Shown: positions 7,333 to 16,804, counted from the first letter of the stretch. The stretch is DNA of 64,000 nucleotides from an uncultured Prevotella sp. (GCA_900315775.1 ONAJ01000003.1:19202-83201); one strand, 5' to 3'. The notes: generated by a model from the letters alone, not told the origin. Translations and numbers: made by a program.

Positions 7333-9429
7333 ATGAGAAAGAACCCTTTTTTCGAAAAATATAATACTCCACACGAGGTAGTACCCTTCGACAAAATAAA
7401 GATGAAGGACTACGAGGAAGCGTTCATGGAGGGTATCCGTAGAGAAAAAGAACAGATAGAACGGATAGTGAACAACCCCGCGAAGCCTACATTCGACAAT
7501 ACCATCCTCGACGAAGAGGACGACGAAGGATACTACGACCTGCTTGACAGAGTGTCATCGGTGTTCTACAACCTGATGAGCGCAGAGACAAACGACGAAA
7601 TAGACGCGCTGGCGGAGAAAATGCAGCCTATACTGACAAAACACGCCAACGACATACGTCTGGACCCGAGACTCTTTGAACGCGTAAAGGCGGTACACCT
7701 GCACCACAGACGACTGACAGCAGAGGAACAGAAGCTACTGGATGACGAATATGAAGGGTTCGTACGCAGCGGAGCACTACTGGACGAGGCTGGCAAAGAA
7801 CGACTGCGCCAGCTGACAGAAGAGGCTTCAATGCTCTCACTACAATTCTCGCAAAACCTACTGAAAGAAAACAAAGCGTTCAAGCTGCACATCACCGACG
7901 AGGCACAACTCGACGGACTGCCCGAGACGGCACGCGAAGCAGCAGCTCTGTGCGCTAAAGAGAATGGCAAGGAGGGGTGGATGTTTACCCTCGACTCCCC
8001 CTCCTATGGTCCATTAATGACTTATAGCACTCAGCGAGAACTGAGAAAGAAAATGTACATGGCGCGAAATACGGTATGTACTCACAAAAACAAATCGAAC
8101 AACATTGCTATCTGCCAACGACTGGTGAACCTGAGGCGCGAACTGGCACAACTTCTTGGATACAAGACCTATGCCGACTACGTGCTGAAACACCGTATGG
8201 CAACGAATACACGAAACGTGTATAAACTGCTTAACAGCCTCATCGACGCCTATAAACCAACGGCGCTGAAGGAAAGGGCTGCTATAGAGAAGGAATTTGA
8301 AAAGTGCGAGAAGCGAGATGCGAAGTGCGGGACAATGGAGCCCTGGGACGTTTCGTTCTACTCGCACAAACTGCAACTGAAGAAGTATAACCTGGACGCA
8401 GAGATGCTGCGCCCGTACTTCGAGCTGAAGAAGGTGATAGACGGAGTCTTCGGACTCGCCAACCGCCTCTACGGCATAACATTCAAGGAGAATAAAGACA
8501 TTCCAGTGTATCACCCCGACGTGAAGGCATACGAGGTGTTCGACAAGGACGGCTCGTACCTGGCGGTATTCTACGCTGACTTCCACCCTCGCGACGGAAA
8601 ACAAAGTGGTGCCTGGATGACAGAATATCAAGGACAGTGGATCAAGAGAGGAGAGAGGAGAGAGAAGAGAGGAGAGAAGAACCACAAGTGGGTGCCGGGT
8701 GAGAACGTGAGACCGCACGTTAGTGTGGTGATGAACCTGACGAAACCTACTGCGGAAAAACCGGCGCTGCTGACGCTGGGCGAGGTGGAGACATTCCTCC
8801 ACGAGTTCGGACACTCGCTGCACGAGATGTTCTCAAACGTGAGGTTCGAGAGCCAGTCGGGAACAAACGTGTGGTGGGACTTCGTAGAGCTGCCGTCGCA
8901 GTTCATGGAGAACTACGCCATAGAGAAGGAGTTCCTGCGCACCTTCGCCTTCCACTACCAGACGGGAGAGCCTATGCCCGACGAACTGATTGAGAGAATA
9001 GTAAAGAGTCGTAACTTCAACGTGGCAATGGACTGCCTGCGACAGGTGAGCTTCGGACTCCTGGATATGGCATACTACACACAGAAGGACGAGTTTAAAG
9101 AGGATATAATACCTTTCGAAAAAGAAGCGTGGAAGAAAGCTATCATAAGCAAGCAGCTGCCCGACACGTGTATGACGGTACAGTTCTCGCACATCATGGC
9201 GGGAGGCTATGCCGCCGGATACTACAGCTACAAATGGGCTGAGGTACTCGACGCCGACGCCTTCGCAGTGTTCAAGCGCGAGGGTATCTTCAACCCCAAG
9301 ACGGCACAGCGCTTCCGCGACTGCGTACTGTCGAAGGGTAGCACGGACCACCCAATGAAACTGTATAAGAACTTCAGGGGCGGAGAACCTACAATAGATG
9401 CGTTGCTGAAGAGGAATGGAATAAAATAA
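7333..9429 (+). CDS. dcp: M3 family metallopeptidase (peptidyl-dipeptidase Dcp-like)
   Basis: A 698-residue zinc oligopeptidase. HEFGH at residues 490-494 gives two zinc-binding His and the catalytic Glu491; Glu519 in FVELPSQ is the expected third ligand. There is no signal peptide, so it probably acts in the cytoplasm on small peptides released by other proteases. Two short charged, low-complexity insertions stand out, one encoded by 8301-8329 (EKCEKRDAKCG) and one by 8645-8680 (RGERREKRGEKN). They sit where family members have short loops. The dCMP deaminase gene starts 1 bp after the stop. Confidence 0.92.
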   Translation: MRKNPFFEKYNTPHEVVPFDKIKMKDYEEAFMEGIRREKEQIERIVNNPAKPTFDNTILDEEDDEGYYDLLDRVSSVFYNLMSAETNDEIDALAEKMQPILTKHANDIRLDPRLFERVKAVHLHHRRLTAEEQKLLDDEYEGFVRSGALLDEAGKERLRQLTEEASMLSLQFSQNLLKENKAFKLHITDEAQLDGLPETAREAAALCAKENGKEGWMFTLDSPSYGPLMTYSTQRELRKKMYMARNTVCTHKNKSNNIAICQRLVNLRRELAQLLGYKTYADYVLKHRMATNTRNVYKLLNSLIDAYKPTALKERAAIEKEFEKCEKRDAKCGTMEPWDVSFYSHKLQLKKYNLDAEMLRPYFELKKVIDGVFGLANRLYGITFKENKDIPVYHPDVKAYEVFDKDGSYLAVFYADFHPRDGKQSGAWMTEYQGQWIKRGERREKRGEKNHKWVPGENVRPHVSVVMNLTKPTAEKPALLTLGEVETFLHEFGHSLHEMFSNVRFESQSGTNVWWDFVELPSQFMENYAIEKEFLRTFAFHYQTGEPMPDELIERIVKSRNFNVAMDCLRQVSFGLLDMAYYTQKDEFKEDIIPFEKEAWKKAIISKQLPDTCMTVQFSHIMAGGYAAGYYSYKWAEVLDADAFAVFKREGIFNPKTAQRFRDCVLSKGSTDHPMKLYKNFRGGEPTIDALLKRNGIK

Positions 9430-9430
9430 T

Positions 9431-9850
9431 ATGGACGACAAGCAAATAAGATTAGACAAAAGGTATCTGCGTATGGCGCAGATATGGGCAGAGAACTCCT
9501 ACTGTCAGCGCCGACAGGTGGGAGCACTCGTCGTTAAAGACAAGATGATTATCAGCGACGGCTATAACGGTACGCCAAGCGGATTCGAGAACATCTGCGA
9601 GGACGAGAACAACGTAACAAAACCCTACGTGCTGCACGCTGAAGCTAACGCCATAACAAAACTGGCACGCTCGTCGAACAACTCCGACGGCTCCACACTC
9701 TACGTGACAGCATCGCCTTGCATAGAGTGCGCCAAACTCATCATCCAGGCAGGAATAAAACGTGTGGTCTATGGAGAACAATACCGACTGACCGACGGCA
9801 TCGACCTGCTGAAGAGGGCGGGAATAGAAGTAATATTCTTAGAACCATAA
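9431..9850 (+). CDS. dCMP/cytidine deaminase family zinc enzyme
   Basis: A 139-residue zinc deaminase. HAE (His69, Glu71) and PCIEC (Cys97, Cys100) form the zinc site and catalytic Glu. The N-terminal YLRMAQIWAENSYCQRRQVG and the GYNGTPSGFENICED segment match deoxycytidylate deaminases (ComEB type), which supply dUMP for thymidylate synthesis. It is tightly packed between the M3 peptidase and the S41 peptidase (1-bp and 7-bp gaps), suggesting one transcript. Confidence 0.9.
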   Translation: MDDKQIRLDKRYLRMAQIWAENSYCQRRQVGALVVKDKMIISDGYNGTPSGFENICEDENNVTKPYVLHAEANAITKLARSSNNSDGSTLYVTASPCIECAKLIIQAGIKRVVYGEQYRLTDGIDLLKRAGIEVIFLEP

Positions 9851-9857
9851 AAAAGAA

Positions 9858-11489
9858 ATGGAAATAAACAAAAACAGATATCTTCCGCTGCTGATGGCGC
9901 TGAGCACCATAGTAGGTATTATTATAGGTACGTTCTACGCCAACCACTTCTCGGGCAACAGACTGAACATCATAAACAGCGGAAGCAACAGACTGAACAA
10001 CCTGCTCCACATCATTGACGACCAGTATGTGGACACGGTGAACATCGACTCTCTGGTGGATAAGGCAATACCGCAGATTCTTGCCGACCTCGACCCGCAC
10101 TCGGTGTATATCAACGCTAAGGATGCACAGGCTGTGGGCGACGACTTGAAAGGCTCATTCTCGGGAGTGGGCATTGAGTTCGTAATACGCAACGACACCC
10201 TACGAGTACAGGGAGTAATAAAGAACGGACCTGCCGAACGCGCCGGAATACTGGCTGGCGACAAGATAGTAAGCATAGACGACAAATCCTTCGTGGGAAA
10301 AGAGGTCACCAACGAGGAGGCTATGAAACGACTGAAGGGCCAGAAGGACACGAAGGTGAAGATTGGCGTCATAAGATACGGCGAGAAGAAGATGAGAACC
10401 TTTTCGGTGACACGCGGCGACATCCCTATGCACAGCGTGATGGCGACATATATGCTTGACGACAACACAGGATATATCCGCATAAAGAGCTTCGGCGAGA
10501 ATACCTACCCCGAGGTGCTGGTAGCGCTGGCTCAACTGTCGCAGGAGGGATTCAGCCGACTGGTGATAGACCTGCGCGACAACACAGGGGGTTACCTGCA
10601 GTCGGCAGTACAGATAATAAACGAATTCCTGCCGAAAGACAAACTCATAGTATATACTAAAGGTAGGAAGTCACCACGACAGGACTACAGAAGCGACGGC
10701 AAGGGAAGCTACCAGAACATGCCGTTGGTGGTGCTGATAAACGAAGGCTCAGCATCGGCATCGGAAATCTTCGCCGGAGCGATACAGGACAACGACAGAG
10801 GTACCATAATAGGACGACGCTCGTTCGGTAAAGGACTGGTACAACAACAGATAGGATTTACCGACGGCTCGCTGATACGACTCACCGTAGCACGTTACTA
10901 CACCCCGTCGGGACGCTGCATACAGAAACCTTACGTGCCCGGCGAGGACAGCCAGTATCAGGGCGACCTGGCACAACGCTACGAACACGGAGAGTTCTTC
11001 TCGCAGGACAGCATAAAGCACGAAGGACCAGCATACCACACAAGCTTAGGACGACTGGTATATGGCGGCGGCGGAATAACCCCCGACATCTTCGTTCCGG
11101 AAGATACGCTGGCTATGACGTCGTACTACAAACAGGCGGCGATGAGCGGAATAATAGTGCAGTTCGCATTCGCATATACCGACGACAACAGACGCACACT
11201 GAGCGCCTTCAAGGATATGCCGGAACTGGTGAAGTACCTCGGAAAACAGAACATAGTGGATAAATTCGCAAGCTATGCCGACAAGAACGGACTGCAACGA
11301 AGAAACCTCATGATACAGAAGAGCCACAAACTGCTGGAGAAATACATCGTCAGCCGAGTGGTATATAACATCCTGAACGAACAGGACTGGCTGATGTACC
11401 TTAACGAAGACGACAAAGTGGTGGAGAAAGCGCTACAGGTGCTGAACAACGGCACGTCGTTCCCTAAAAAAAGCGCACATCAGAAATAA
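9858..11489 (+). CDS. S41 family C-terminal processing peptidase
   Basis: A 543-residue periplasmic serine protease anchored by one N-terminal membrane segment (about residues 8-28). A PDZ domain (about 90-170, GVGIEFVIRND) selects C-terminal tails. The protease core carries the catalytic dyad Ser300 (in GSASASEIF) and Lys325 (in FGKGLVQ), with Gln329 placed as expected for the family. The C-terminal extension (about 420-543) is helical and charged. The 3' end overlaps the oppositely oriented DciA-like gene by 26 bp. Confidence 0.93.
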   Translation: MEINKNRYLPLLMALSTIVGIIIGTFYANHFSGNRLNIINSGSNRLNNLLHIIDDQYVDTVNIDSLVDKAIPQILADLDPHSVYINAKDAQAVGDDLKGSFSGVGIEFVIRNDTLRVQGVIKNGPAERAGILAGDKIVSIDDKSFVGKEVTNEEAMKRLKGQKDTKVKIGVIRYGEKKMRTFSVTRGDIPMHSVMATYMLDDNTGYIRIKSFGENTYPEVLVALAQLSQEGFSRLVIDLRDNTGGYLQSAVQIINEFLPKDKLIVYTKGRKSPRQDYRSDGKGSYQNMPLVVLINEGSASASEIFAGAIQDNDRGTIIGRRSFGKGLVQQQIGFTDGSLIRLTVARYYTPSGRCIQKPYVPGEDSQYQGDLAQRYEHGEFFSQDSIKHEGPAYHTSLGRLVYGGGGITPDIFVPEDTLAMTSYYKQAAMSGIIVQFAFAYTDDNRRTLSAFKDMPELVKYLGKQNIVDKFASYADKNGLQRRNLMIQKSHKLLEKYIVSRVVYNILNEQDWLMYLNEDDKVVEKALQVLNNGTSFPKKSAHQK

Positions 11490-11751
11490 TCTTCGCACCA
11501 ACGGCATCATTCAACTGCTGAGTGATGCTGGTGCGCATCATAGAGAGATTATGACGTAATGCTGGTGAGATAATCTGGACGTAGAACACGTCGTTACGGA
11601 TATACTTCTCACCAGTATATTTTACTGCCTTGGGGAAAAGGACTTCCCACTGGGCAACGAGACGATGCTGGAGCAAAGGGGTCTCGAGACCACTCTGACG
11701 CAGGAACGCATTGACAACATCATCAACTACTTCTACTTTCTTTCTGTACAT
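11464..11751 (-). CDS. DUF721 / DciA-like protein
   Basis: A 95-residue protein with the DUF721 signature (LLQHRLVAQWEVLFPKAVKYT, then FYVQIISPALRHNLSMM). DciA proteins of this family help load the replicative helicase in bacteria lacking DnaC. I chose ATG at 11751, not the frame's earlier Met at 11781, because AGGAG precedes it and homology begins there. The start lies 19 bp inside the end of recF, implying coupled translation. Confidence 0.82.
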   Translation of the reverse strand: MYRKKVEVVDDVVNAFLRQSGLETPLLQHRLVAQWEVLFPKAVKYTGEKYIRNDVFYVQIISPALRHNLSMMRTSITQQLNDAVGAKIISDVRFF

Positions 11752-12839
11752 AACACTCCTTTCTCTACATTGAAAAGACAATAGTCGGTAGCAGCGGCGG
11801 CAAGAATCTTGTCGAGGTGCTCACGATTAGTGTCGGTAATGAATATCTGTCCGTAGTCACCGCTGGCAACAAGACGCACTATACGCTCCACACGACTGGC
11901 ATCGAGCTTGTCGAAGATGTCGTCGAGCAGCAACAGCGGGGTGGTCTTGGAAATGGTGCGCTTGAGGAAGGTGAACTGAGCCAACTTCAGGGCGATGACA
12001 AACGACTTGTTCTGTCCCTGACTGCCCTCACGCTTCATAGGATAGCCGTCGATGAGCATCTCTAAGTCGTCGCGCTGGATGCCGTGAAGTGAATAGCCCA
12101 CAGCACGGTCCTTATGACGGTCGCGCTGGATGACGTCGAGCAGAGGACCACGCTGACAGTGAGATATGTAACGCAGCGACACCTGCTCCTTGTCGTCGGA
12201 GATGCTGCTGTATATCTGTTGAAATACGGGTATCAGCTCCTTGATGAAGGCATCACGTTTGGCATATACCTCTTCCCCACTCTGCGCCATCTCTTCTTCC
12301 CATATCTGCATAAGGTCGGGATCGGGCTCGTTGTCCATCTTCAACATAGTGTTTCGCTGCTGAAGGGCTTTGTTGTAACGGTTCAGTGAATCGACATAGG
12401 TGTTGTCGTACTGCGAGATGACGACGTCCATAAGACGGCGACGCTCGTCACCATTTCCCTCAATGAGGTAGGTGTCGCCAGGCGATACAGAGATAAGCGG
12501 GATGAGTCCCAGATGCTGTGACAGTCGCTTGTACTCTTTCTTATTGCGCTTGAAATGCTTCTTCGTGCCCCGCTTCATGCCTGCATAGATATGCTCCTGG
12601 GTGCCGTCCTCACCTTCATAGTCGCCCTCGAGAACAAAGAAGTCGGCATCGTGACACACTACCTGCGAATCGATATTCGTAGAGGCACTACGACAGAACG
12701 ACAGGTAATAGATGGCATCAAGGGCGTTGGTCTTACCCTCGCCGTTATGCCCGATAAAACAATTTATCTTCGGAGAGAAGTCTAACGACGCCTCTCTGAT
12801 ATTCTTATAATTGAGTATGGAAAGCCTTTTCAGTATCAT
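11733..12839 (-). CDS. recF: RecF DNA replication and repair protein
   Basis: A 368-residue SMC-like ATPase that binds gapped DNA and helps RecOR load RecA. The Walker A motif GHNGEGKT is at residues 30-37. The ABC signature region reads KREGSQGQNKSFVIALKLAQ, and LLLLDDIFDKLD is Walker B with the D-loop. The length is normal for the family. It forms a two-gene unit with the DciA-like gene, a replication-themed pair. Confidence 0.95.
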   Translation of the reverse strand: MILKRLSILNYKNIREASLDFSPKINCFIGHNGEGKTNALDAIYYLSFCRSASTNIDSQVVCHDADFFVLEGDYEGEDGTQEHIYAGMKRGTKKHFKRNKKEYKRLSQHLGLIPLISVSPGDTYLIEGNGDERRRLMDVVISQYDNTYVDSLNRYNKALQQRNTMLKMDNEPDPDLMQIWEEEMAQSGEEVYAKRDAFIKELIPVFQQIYSSISDDKEQVSLRYISHCQRGPLLDVIQRDRHKDRAVGYSLHGIQRDDLEMLIDGYPMKREGSQGQNKSFVIALKLAQFTFLKRTISKTTPLLLLDDIFDKLDASRVERIVRLVASGDYGQIFITDTNREHLDKILAAAATDYCLFNVEKGVLCTERK

Positions 12840-12849
12840 GAATCACTTG

Positions 12850-12857
12850 CAAAGGTA
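12850..12857 (-). promoter_or_regulatory. -7 element of recF
   Basis: TACCTTTG on the minus strand, 11 bp before the recF ATG. No TTTG is seen at the right distance upstream. Confidence 0.45.
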
Positions 12858-12921
12858 CACCTTTTATTCCTTAAAAAAGAAAAAAAGTGATGATAAATTT
12901 CAGTATGTGAATTTTATTCCG

Positions 12922-12929
12922 TAATTTTG
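12922..12929 (+). promoter_or_regulatory. -7 element of the TPR gene
   Basis: TAATTTTG fits TAnnTTTG, 40 bp before the ATG. A weak TTTC stands about 20 bp upstream (12898-12901). Confidence 0.5.
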
Positions 12930-12969
12930 CACCGTTTTAGCTACGAATAATAAATAAGACAATAAAATA

Positions 12970-13653
12970 ATGGCAAACGTAAAAGAACAGAACGTTGAGA
13001 CTCTCAACAACAAAGAGGCCTTCTTCATGAAGTATAAGAAGGCAATTATCATCGCAGTGGTAGCACTCTTCGTAATAGTTATTGGTGCTATCCTTTACAA
13101 CAACTATGTAAAACAGCCACGTGAGGCTGAGGCAAGTACTGCCCTCGCTAAAGGACAGGAATATTTCGCTGCACAGCAGTTCGACAAGGCTCTTAACGGT
13201 GACGGTGCTGGTGCTGCAGGATTCGTAAAGATTGCTGCCGACTATAGCGGCACAGCAGCTGGTAACCTGGCTAACCTCTACGCAGGACTCTGCTACGCTA
13301 ACCTCGAGAAGTGGAACGAGGCAGTGAAGTACCTCGAGGAGTACAATGCTTCTGACGACCAGATGGTTAGTCCTGCTGCCGTAGGTGCTCTGGCTGACGC
13401 TTACGCTAATACTAAGCAGCTCGACAAGGCTGTAGAGACTTTCAAGAAGGCTGCCAATATGGCTGACAAGGAGGGTGTTGACGGAAAGAACAACTCACTC
13501 TCTCCTGCCCTGCTCATCAAGGCTGCCGAGATTCTCGAGAGCCAGAACAAGAAGGCTGACGCTTTAGAGATATACAAGGACATCAAGAAGAACTATGTTA
13601 ACTCTCCCGTTTCTCAGGAGATTGACAAATACATAGAGCGCGTTTCCGAATAA
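12970..13653 (+). CDS. Membrane-anchored TPR protein
   Basis: 227 residues. A single transmembrane helix lies at about 25-43 (KAIIIAVVALFVIVIGAILY), preceded by a short cytoplasmic tail, giving a type II topology like YfgM. Tetratricopeptide-like helix pairs follow (about 55-90, 98-125, 135-165, 175-215; for example ALADAYANTKQLDKAVETF). It probably acts as a protein-interaction scaffold in the periplasm. It lies 6 bp before ribH, a frequent neighbour arrangement in Bacteroidales as far as I recall. Confidence 0.85.
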   Translation: MANVKEQNVETLNNKEAFFMKYKKAIIIAVVALFVIVIGAILYNNYVKQPREAEASTALAKGQEYFAAQQFDKALNGDGAGAAGFVKIAADYSGTAAGNLANLYAGLCYANLEKWNEAVKYLEEYNASDDQMVSPAAVGALADAYANTKQLDKAVETFKKAANMADKEGVDGKNNSLSPALLIKAAEILESQNKKADALEIYKDIKKNYVNSPVSQEIDKYIERVSE

Positions 13654-13659
13654 TACACT

Positions 13660-14136
13660 ATGGCTACAGCACTTCACCCACTGTCTGACTACGACGCAAC
13701 AAAGGTGCCCGACGCAAGTAATATGTGCTTCGGCATCGTGGTCTCTGAGTGGAACACGGAAATAACAGGCGCACTGCTCAGAGGAGCTGTCAGCACGCTG
13801 GAGAAACACGGCGCATTGCCCGAGAACATCCACGTGAAGAGGGTTCCAGGAAGCTTCGAACTTATCTACGGAGCTCACCAGATGACTCTCAACGACAGCT
13901 ACGACGCAGTAATAATCCTCGGATGTGTAATACGCGGAGAGACACCACACTTCGACTATATCTGTCAGGGTGTCACACAGGGTATAGCACAACTGAACGT
14001 CACCAGCCAAACACCAGTGGTTTATGGACTGCTGACAACGAACGACATGCAACAGGCTAAGGATCGTAGCGGCGGAAAACTGGGAAACAAAGGCGACGAG
14101 TGCGCTGTGGTTGCCATAAAGATGGCAAAGTTCTAA
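13660..14136 (+). CDS. ribH: 6,7-dimethyl-8-ribityllumazine synthase
   Basis: 158 residues. Condenses 5-amino-6-ribitylamino-uracil with dihydroxybutanone phosphate, the penultimate step of riboflavin synthesis. Recognisable features are FGIVVSEWN near the N-terminus, [11 protein letters not shown], the [13 protein letters not shown] segment with the catalytic His, and [10 protein letters not shown]. No FMN riboswitch is apparent, and the gene follows the TPR gene directly. Confidence 0.95.
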   Translation: MATALHPLSDYDATKVPDASNMCFGIVVSEWNTEITGALLRGAVSTLEKHGALPENIHVKRVPGSFELIYGAHQMTLNDSYDAVIILGCVIRGETPHFDYICQGVTQGIAQLNVTSQTPVVYGLLTTNDMQQAKDRSGGKLGNKGDECAVVAIKMAKF

Positions 14137-14159
14137 TTATATAATAAAGGTACGCGCGC

Positions 14160-14915
14160 ATGAAACTCATTTCATGGAACGTTAACGGCATCAGAGCTTG
14201 CGAAGGTAAGGGCTTCAGCCAAATCTTCAAAGACTTGGATGCCGATTTCTTTTGTCTGCAAGAGACGAAGATGCAGGAAGGACAACTGGACCTGCAGTTC
14301 GAAGGGTATGAGTCGTACTGGAACTATGCCGAAAAGAAAGGATACTCCGGAACGGCTATATTCACGAAACACCACCCGCTGAACGTCACCTACGGCATAG
14401 GAATAGAGGAACACGACCACGAAGGAAGGGTAATAACACTGGAGATGGAGAACTTCTACATGATAACAGTATATACCCCGAATGCACAGGACGGACTGAA
14501 AAGACTGGACTACCGCATGAAATGGGAAGACGACTTCCTGAAGTACCTTAAGACTCTCGACGCCAAAAAACCTGTCATCGTATGCGGTGATATGAACGTA
14601 GCACACAAGGAGATAGACCTTAAGAACCCGAAGACAAACCGTAAGAACCCGGGATTTACCGACGAGGAACGAGGAAAGTTCACACAACTCCTGGAGAACG
14701 GCTTCGTTGATACCTTCCGCTACTTCTATCCGGACCTGACGGACATCTACAGCTGGTGGAGCTACCGCTTCTCAGCACGACAGAAGAACACAGGGTGGCG
14801 CATAGACTACTTCGTGGTTAGCCAGCGACTGACGCCACAACTTATTGATGCAAAGATTCATACAGACATTTACGGCTCCGACCACTGTCCCGTAGAACTG
14901 ACAATCAATGCATAG
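14160..14915 (+). CDS. xth: Exodeoxyribonuclease III / AP endonuclease
   Basis: 251 residues. Cleaves DNA at abasic sites and has 3'-5' exonuclease activity. Family landmarks are [10 protein letters not shown] at the start, [10 protein letters not shown] (metal-binding Glu), GDMNVAH with its Asp-x-Asn, the WRIDYF segment, and the C-terminal GSDHCPVE containing the catalytic Asp-His pair. Cytoplasmic. It is followed by the 7-bp repeat tract and a hypothetical gene. Confidence 0.95.
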   Translation: MKLISWNVNGIRACEGKGFSQIFKDLDADFFCLQETKMQEGQLDLQFEGYESYWNYAEKKGYSGTAIFTKHHPLNVTYGIGIEEHDHEGRVITLEMENFYMITVYTPNAQDGLKRLDYRMKWEDDFLKYLKTLDAKKPVIVCGDMNVAHKEIDLKNPKTNRKNPGFTDEERGKFTQLLENGFVDTFRYFYPDLTDIYSWWSYRFSARQKNTGWRIDYFVVSQRLTPQLIDAKIHTDIYGSDHCPVELTINA

Positions 14916-14920
14916 CTAAA

Positions 14921-14963
14921 AGTAATCATAATTCTCAATTCTCAACTCTCAATTCTCAACTCC
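14921..14963. repeat. 7-bp tandem extragenic repeat
   Basis: AATTCTC / AATTCTC / AACTCTC / AATTCTC / AACTCCA runs from 14930 to 14964. With the preceding AGTAATCAT it gives a perfect 23-bp inverted copy of 6921-6943. It fills the space up to the next start codon, leaving no ordinary ribosome binding site. Confidence 0.88.
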
Positions 14964-14965
14964 AC

Positions 14966-15349
14966 ATGACTCTACAGCAGCTTCTCAGAACATTCGACTT
15001 CGACGACATATTCCCCACAATAGCAGTGATGTACCCTAATGCGAAACGCCACAAGAAGGAGTTTCAAGAGGCTTTCGACATTCTGTGCAACATCCACGCT
15101 GTAACATCGAAAAAGAATATCCTGTACCAACTTATTGAAGACCCGAACACAGGAGATGCCTTCTTCGGAGCTATGGACGGCAACTTCAAGACTACATGGG
15201 AGGTTATTGCCGGAAAGAACGTCAATAAAGTAAAGGGCGTTGACCTTAGCGACGAGGAAATGGCAGCTAACTGTCTTATAAATACCATATTTATTGGTAG
15301 CGCACCAAAGGAATTTGAAGCTTCACGCAGAATTCTTATAAGAGCCTAA
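14966..15349 (+). CDS. Hypothetical protein, conserved-looking
   Basis: 127 residues with no family I can name with confidence. It is mixed alpha/beta, without signal peptide or membrane segment: FDFDDIFPTIAVMYP near the start, a charged helical centre, DAFFGAMDGNFKTTWEVIAGK, then LSDEEMAANCLINTIFIG. The composition and codon use match neighbouring genes, which argues that it is real. The region just 5' is a 7-bp repeat tract rather than a normal leader. Confidence 0.6.
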   Translation: MTLQQLLRTFDFDDIFPTIAVMYPNAKRHKKEFQEAFDILCNIHAVTSKKNILYQLIEDPNTGDAFFGAMDGNFKTTWEVIAGKNVNKVKGVDLSDEEMAANCLINTIFIGSAPKEFEASRRILIRA

Positions 15350-15377
15350 CACTTTTATTCTCAACACCTTACAACGC

Positions 15378-15399
15378 GCATACCACAATCGTGGTATGC
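15378..15399. promoter_or_regulatory. Perfect hairpin upstream of metY
   Basis: GCATACCAC (15378-15386), loop AATC, then GTGGTATGC (15391-15399). It lacks a T-run on the plus strand, so it is either a weak terminator of the previous gene or an operator for metY-cysK. Confidence 0.5.
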
Positions 15400-15407
15400 A
15401 AAATGAC

Positions 15408-15431
15408 GCATTTATGCTATTTCGTAAATGC
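15408..15431. promoter_or_regulatory. Second inverted repeat upstream of metY
   Basis: GCATTTA (15408-15414) pairs with TAAATGC (15425-15431). It overlaps the position expected for the -33 element of the metY promoter, a classic operator location. Confidence 0.4.
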
Positions 15432-15442
15432 AGAATTCGCTG

Positions 15443-15450
15443 TACCTTTG
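15443..15450 (+). promoter_or_regulatory. -7 element of metY
   Basis: TACCTTTG, with a near-consensus TTTC 19 bp upstream (15420-15423), 45 bp before the ATG. Confidence 0.55.
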
Positions 15451-15495
15451 CACCTGACAACTTAACAATAACAACTAAAAGAAAGGTAAAAAGTT

Positions 15496-16785
15496 ATGAG
15501 CGAAAAGAAATTACACTTCGAGACACTACAGCTTCATGTAGGACAGGAACAGCCGGACCCAGTGACAGACGCACGTGCTGTGCCCATCTATCAAACAACA
15601 TCATACGTGTTCCGTAACTCCCAGCATGCATCAGACCGCTTTAGTCTGAAGGATCCGGGAAACATCTACGGACGACTGACAAACTCCACACAGGACGTTT
15701 TCGAGAAGCGCGTGGCTGCCCTCGAAGGTGGTATAGCAGCTCTGGCAGTAGCCTCTGGTGCTGCCGCTATAACATACGCCCTGCAGAACGTGGCACAGAA
15801 CGGTGACCACATCATTGCTGCAGATAACCTCTACGGCGGAACATTCAACCTCATTGAGCACACACTGTCAACACAAGGTGTCACCTCTACCATCGTTGAC
15901 CCAAGCGACTTCGACGCTGTGGAAAAGGCTTTCAAGCCAAACACTAAGGCTATCATCATCGAAACGTTCGGTAATCCTAACGCCAGCGTCACCGATGTTG
16001 ACAAAATAGCAGAGATAGCCCACAAACATAACACGCTGGTCATCGTCGATAACACCTTCGCTACTCCTTATCTGTACAGACCTATAGAACATGGAGCTGA
16101 CGTAGTGGTACACTCGGCAACGAAGTTCATCGGCGGTCACGGCTCCACACTCGGTGGTATCATCGTGGACTCAGGTAAGTTCGACTTCAAAGCTGCTGCC
16201 GACAAATATCCTACTCTTGCAAAGCCAGACCCCTCGTATCACGGAGCAGTATTCGCTGACGTTGCAGGAGCAGCAGCCTTCGTGACTCGTATCCGCGCCG
16301 TCATACTGCGCGATACTGGTGCCGCAATATCACCTCTCTCTGCGTGGATACTGCTGCAGAGCCTCGAGACTCTCAGCCTGCGCGTAGAACGTCACGTTGA
16401 GAACACGCTGAAGATAGTGGATTTCCTGTCTAAACACCCGAAGGTGGCAAAGGTTAACCACCCTGCCCTGCCGGAACATCCGGACCACGCACTGTACAAC
16501 AAGCTGTTCCCGAACGGAGGAGGAAGCATCTTCACCTTCGAGGTGAAGGGCGGAGAGAAGGAAGCATGGGCATTCATTGACCACCTGCGCATTTTCTCGC
16601 TGCTGGCTAATGTGGCTGACGTGAAGTCGCTGGTAATTCACCCCGCAACGACAACTCACTCGCAGATGACTCCCGAGGAGTTGAAGGCTGCTCACATCTA
16701 TCCTTCAACAATACGTCTTAGCATTGGTACAGAGCACGTTGACGACCTCATCGACGCTCTCGACGAAGCTCTTGCCGCTGTTTAA
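15496..16785 (+). CDS. metY: O-acetylhomoserine sulfhydrylase
   Basis: A 429-residue PLP enzyme of the Cys/Met metabolism family. It makes homocysteine (or other thioethers) from O-acetylhomoserine and sulfide. The N-terminal [21 protein letters not shown] and PIYQTTSY are typical of Met[11 protein letters not shown] holds the PLP-binding lysine. The length suits MetY rather than the roughly 380-residue MetB/MetC proteins. It is paired with cysK 19 bp downstream, forming a sulfide-assimilation unit. Confidence 0.93.
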   Translation: MSEKKLHFETLQLHVGQEQPDPVTDARAVPIYQTTSYVFRNSQHASDRFSLKDPGNIYGRLTNSTQDVFEKRVAALEGGIAALAVASGAAAITYALQNVAQNGDHIIAADNLYGGTFNLIEHTLSTQGVTSTIVDPSDFDAVEKAFKPNTKAIIIETFGNPNASVTDVDKIAEIAHKHNTLVIVDNTFATPYLYRPIEHGADVVVHSATKFIGGHGSTLGGIIVDSGKFDFKAAADKYPTLAKPDPSYHGAVFADVAGAAAFVTRIRAVILRDTGAAISPLSAWILLQSLETLSLRVERHVENTLKIVDFLSKHPKVAKVNHPALPEHPDHALYNKLFPNGGGSIFTFEVKGGEKEAWAFIDHLRIFSLLANVADVKSLVIHPATTTHSQMTPEELKAAHIYPSTIRLSIGTEHVDDLIDALDEALAAV

Positions 16786-16804
16786 CATATTAAAGAATAC
16801 AACT

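Noticed and set aside
16724-16804. Longer N-terminus for cysK
   Set aside because: It would overlap the end of metY and has no homology; the Met at 16805 starts the conserved protein.
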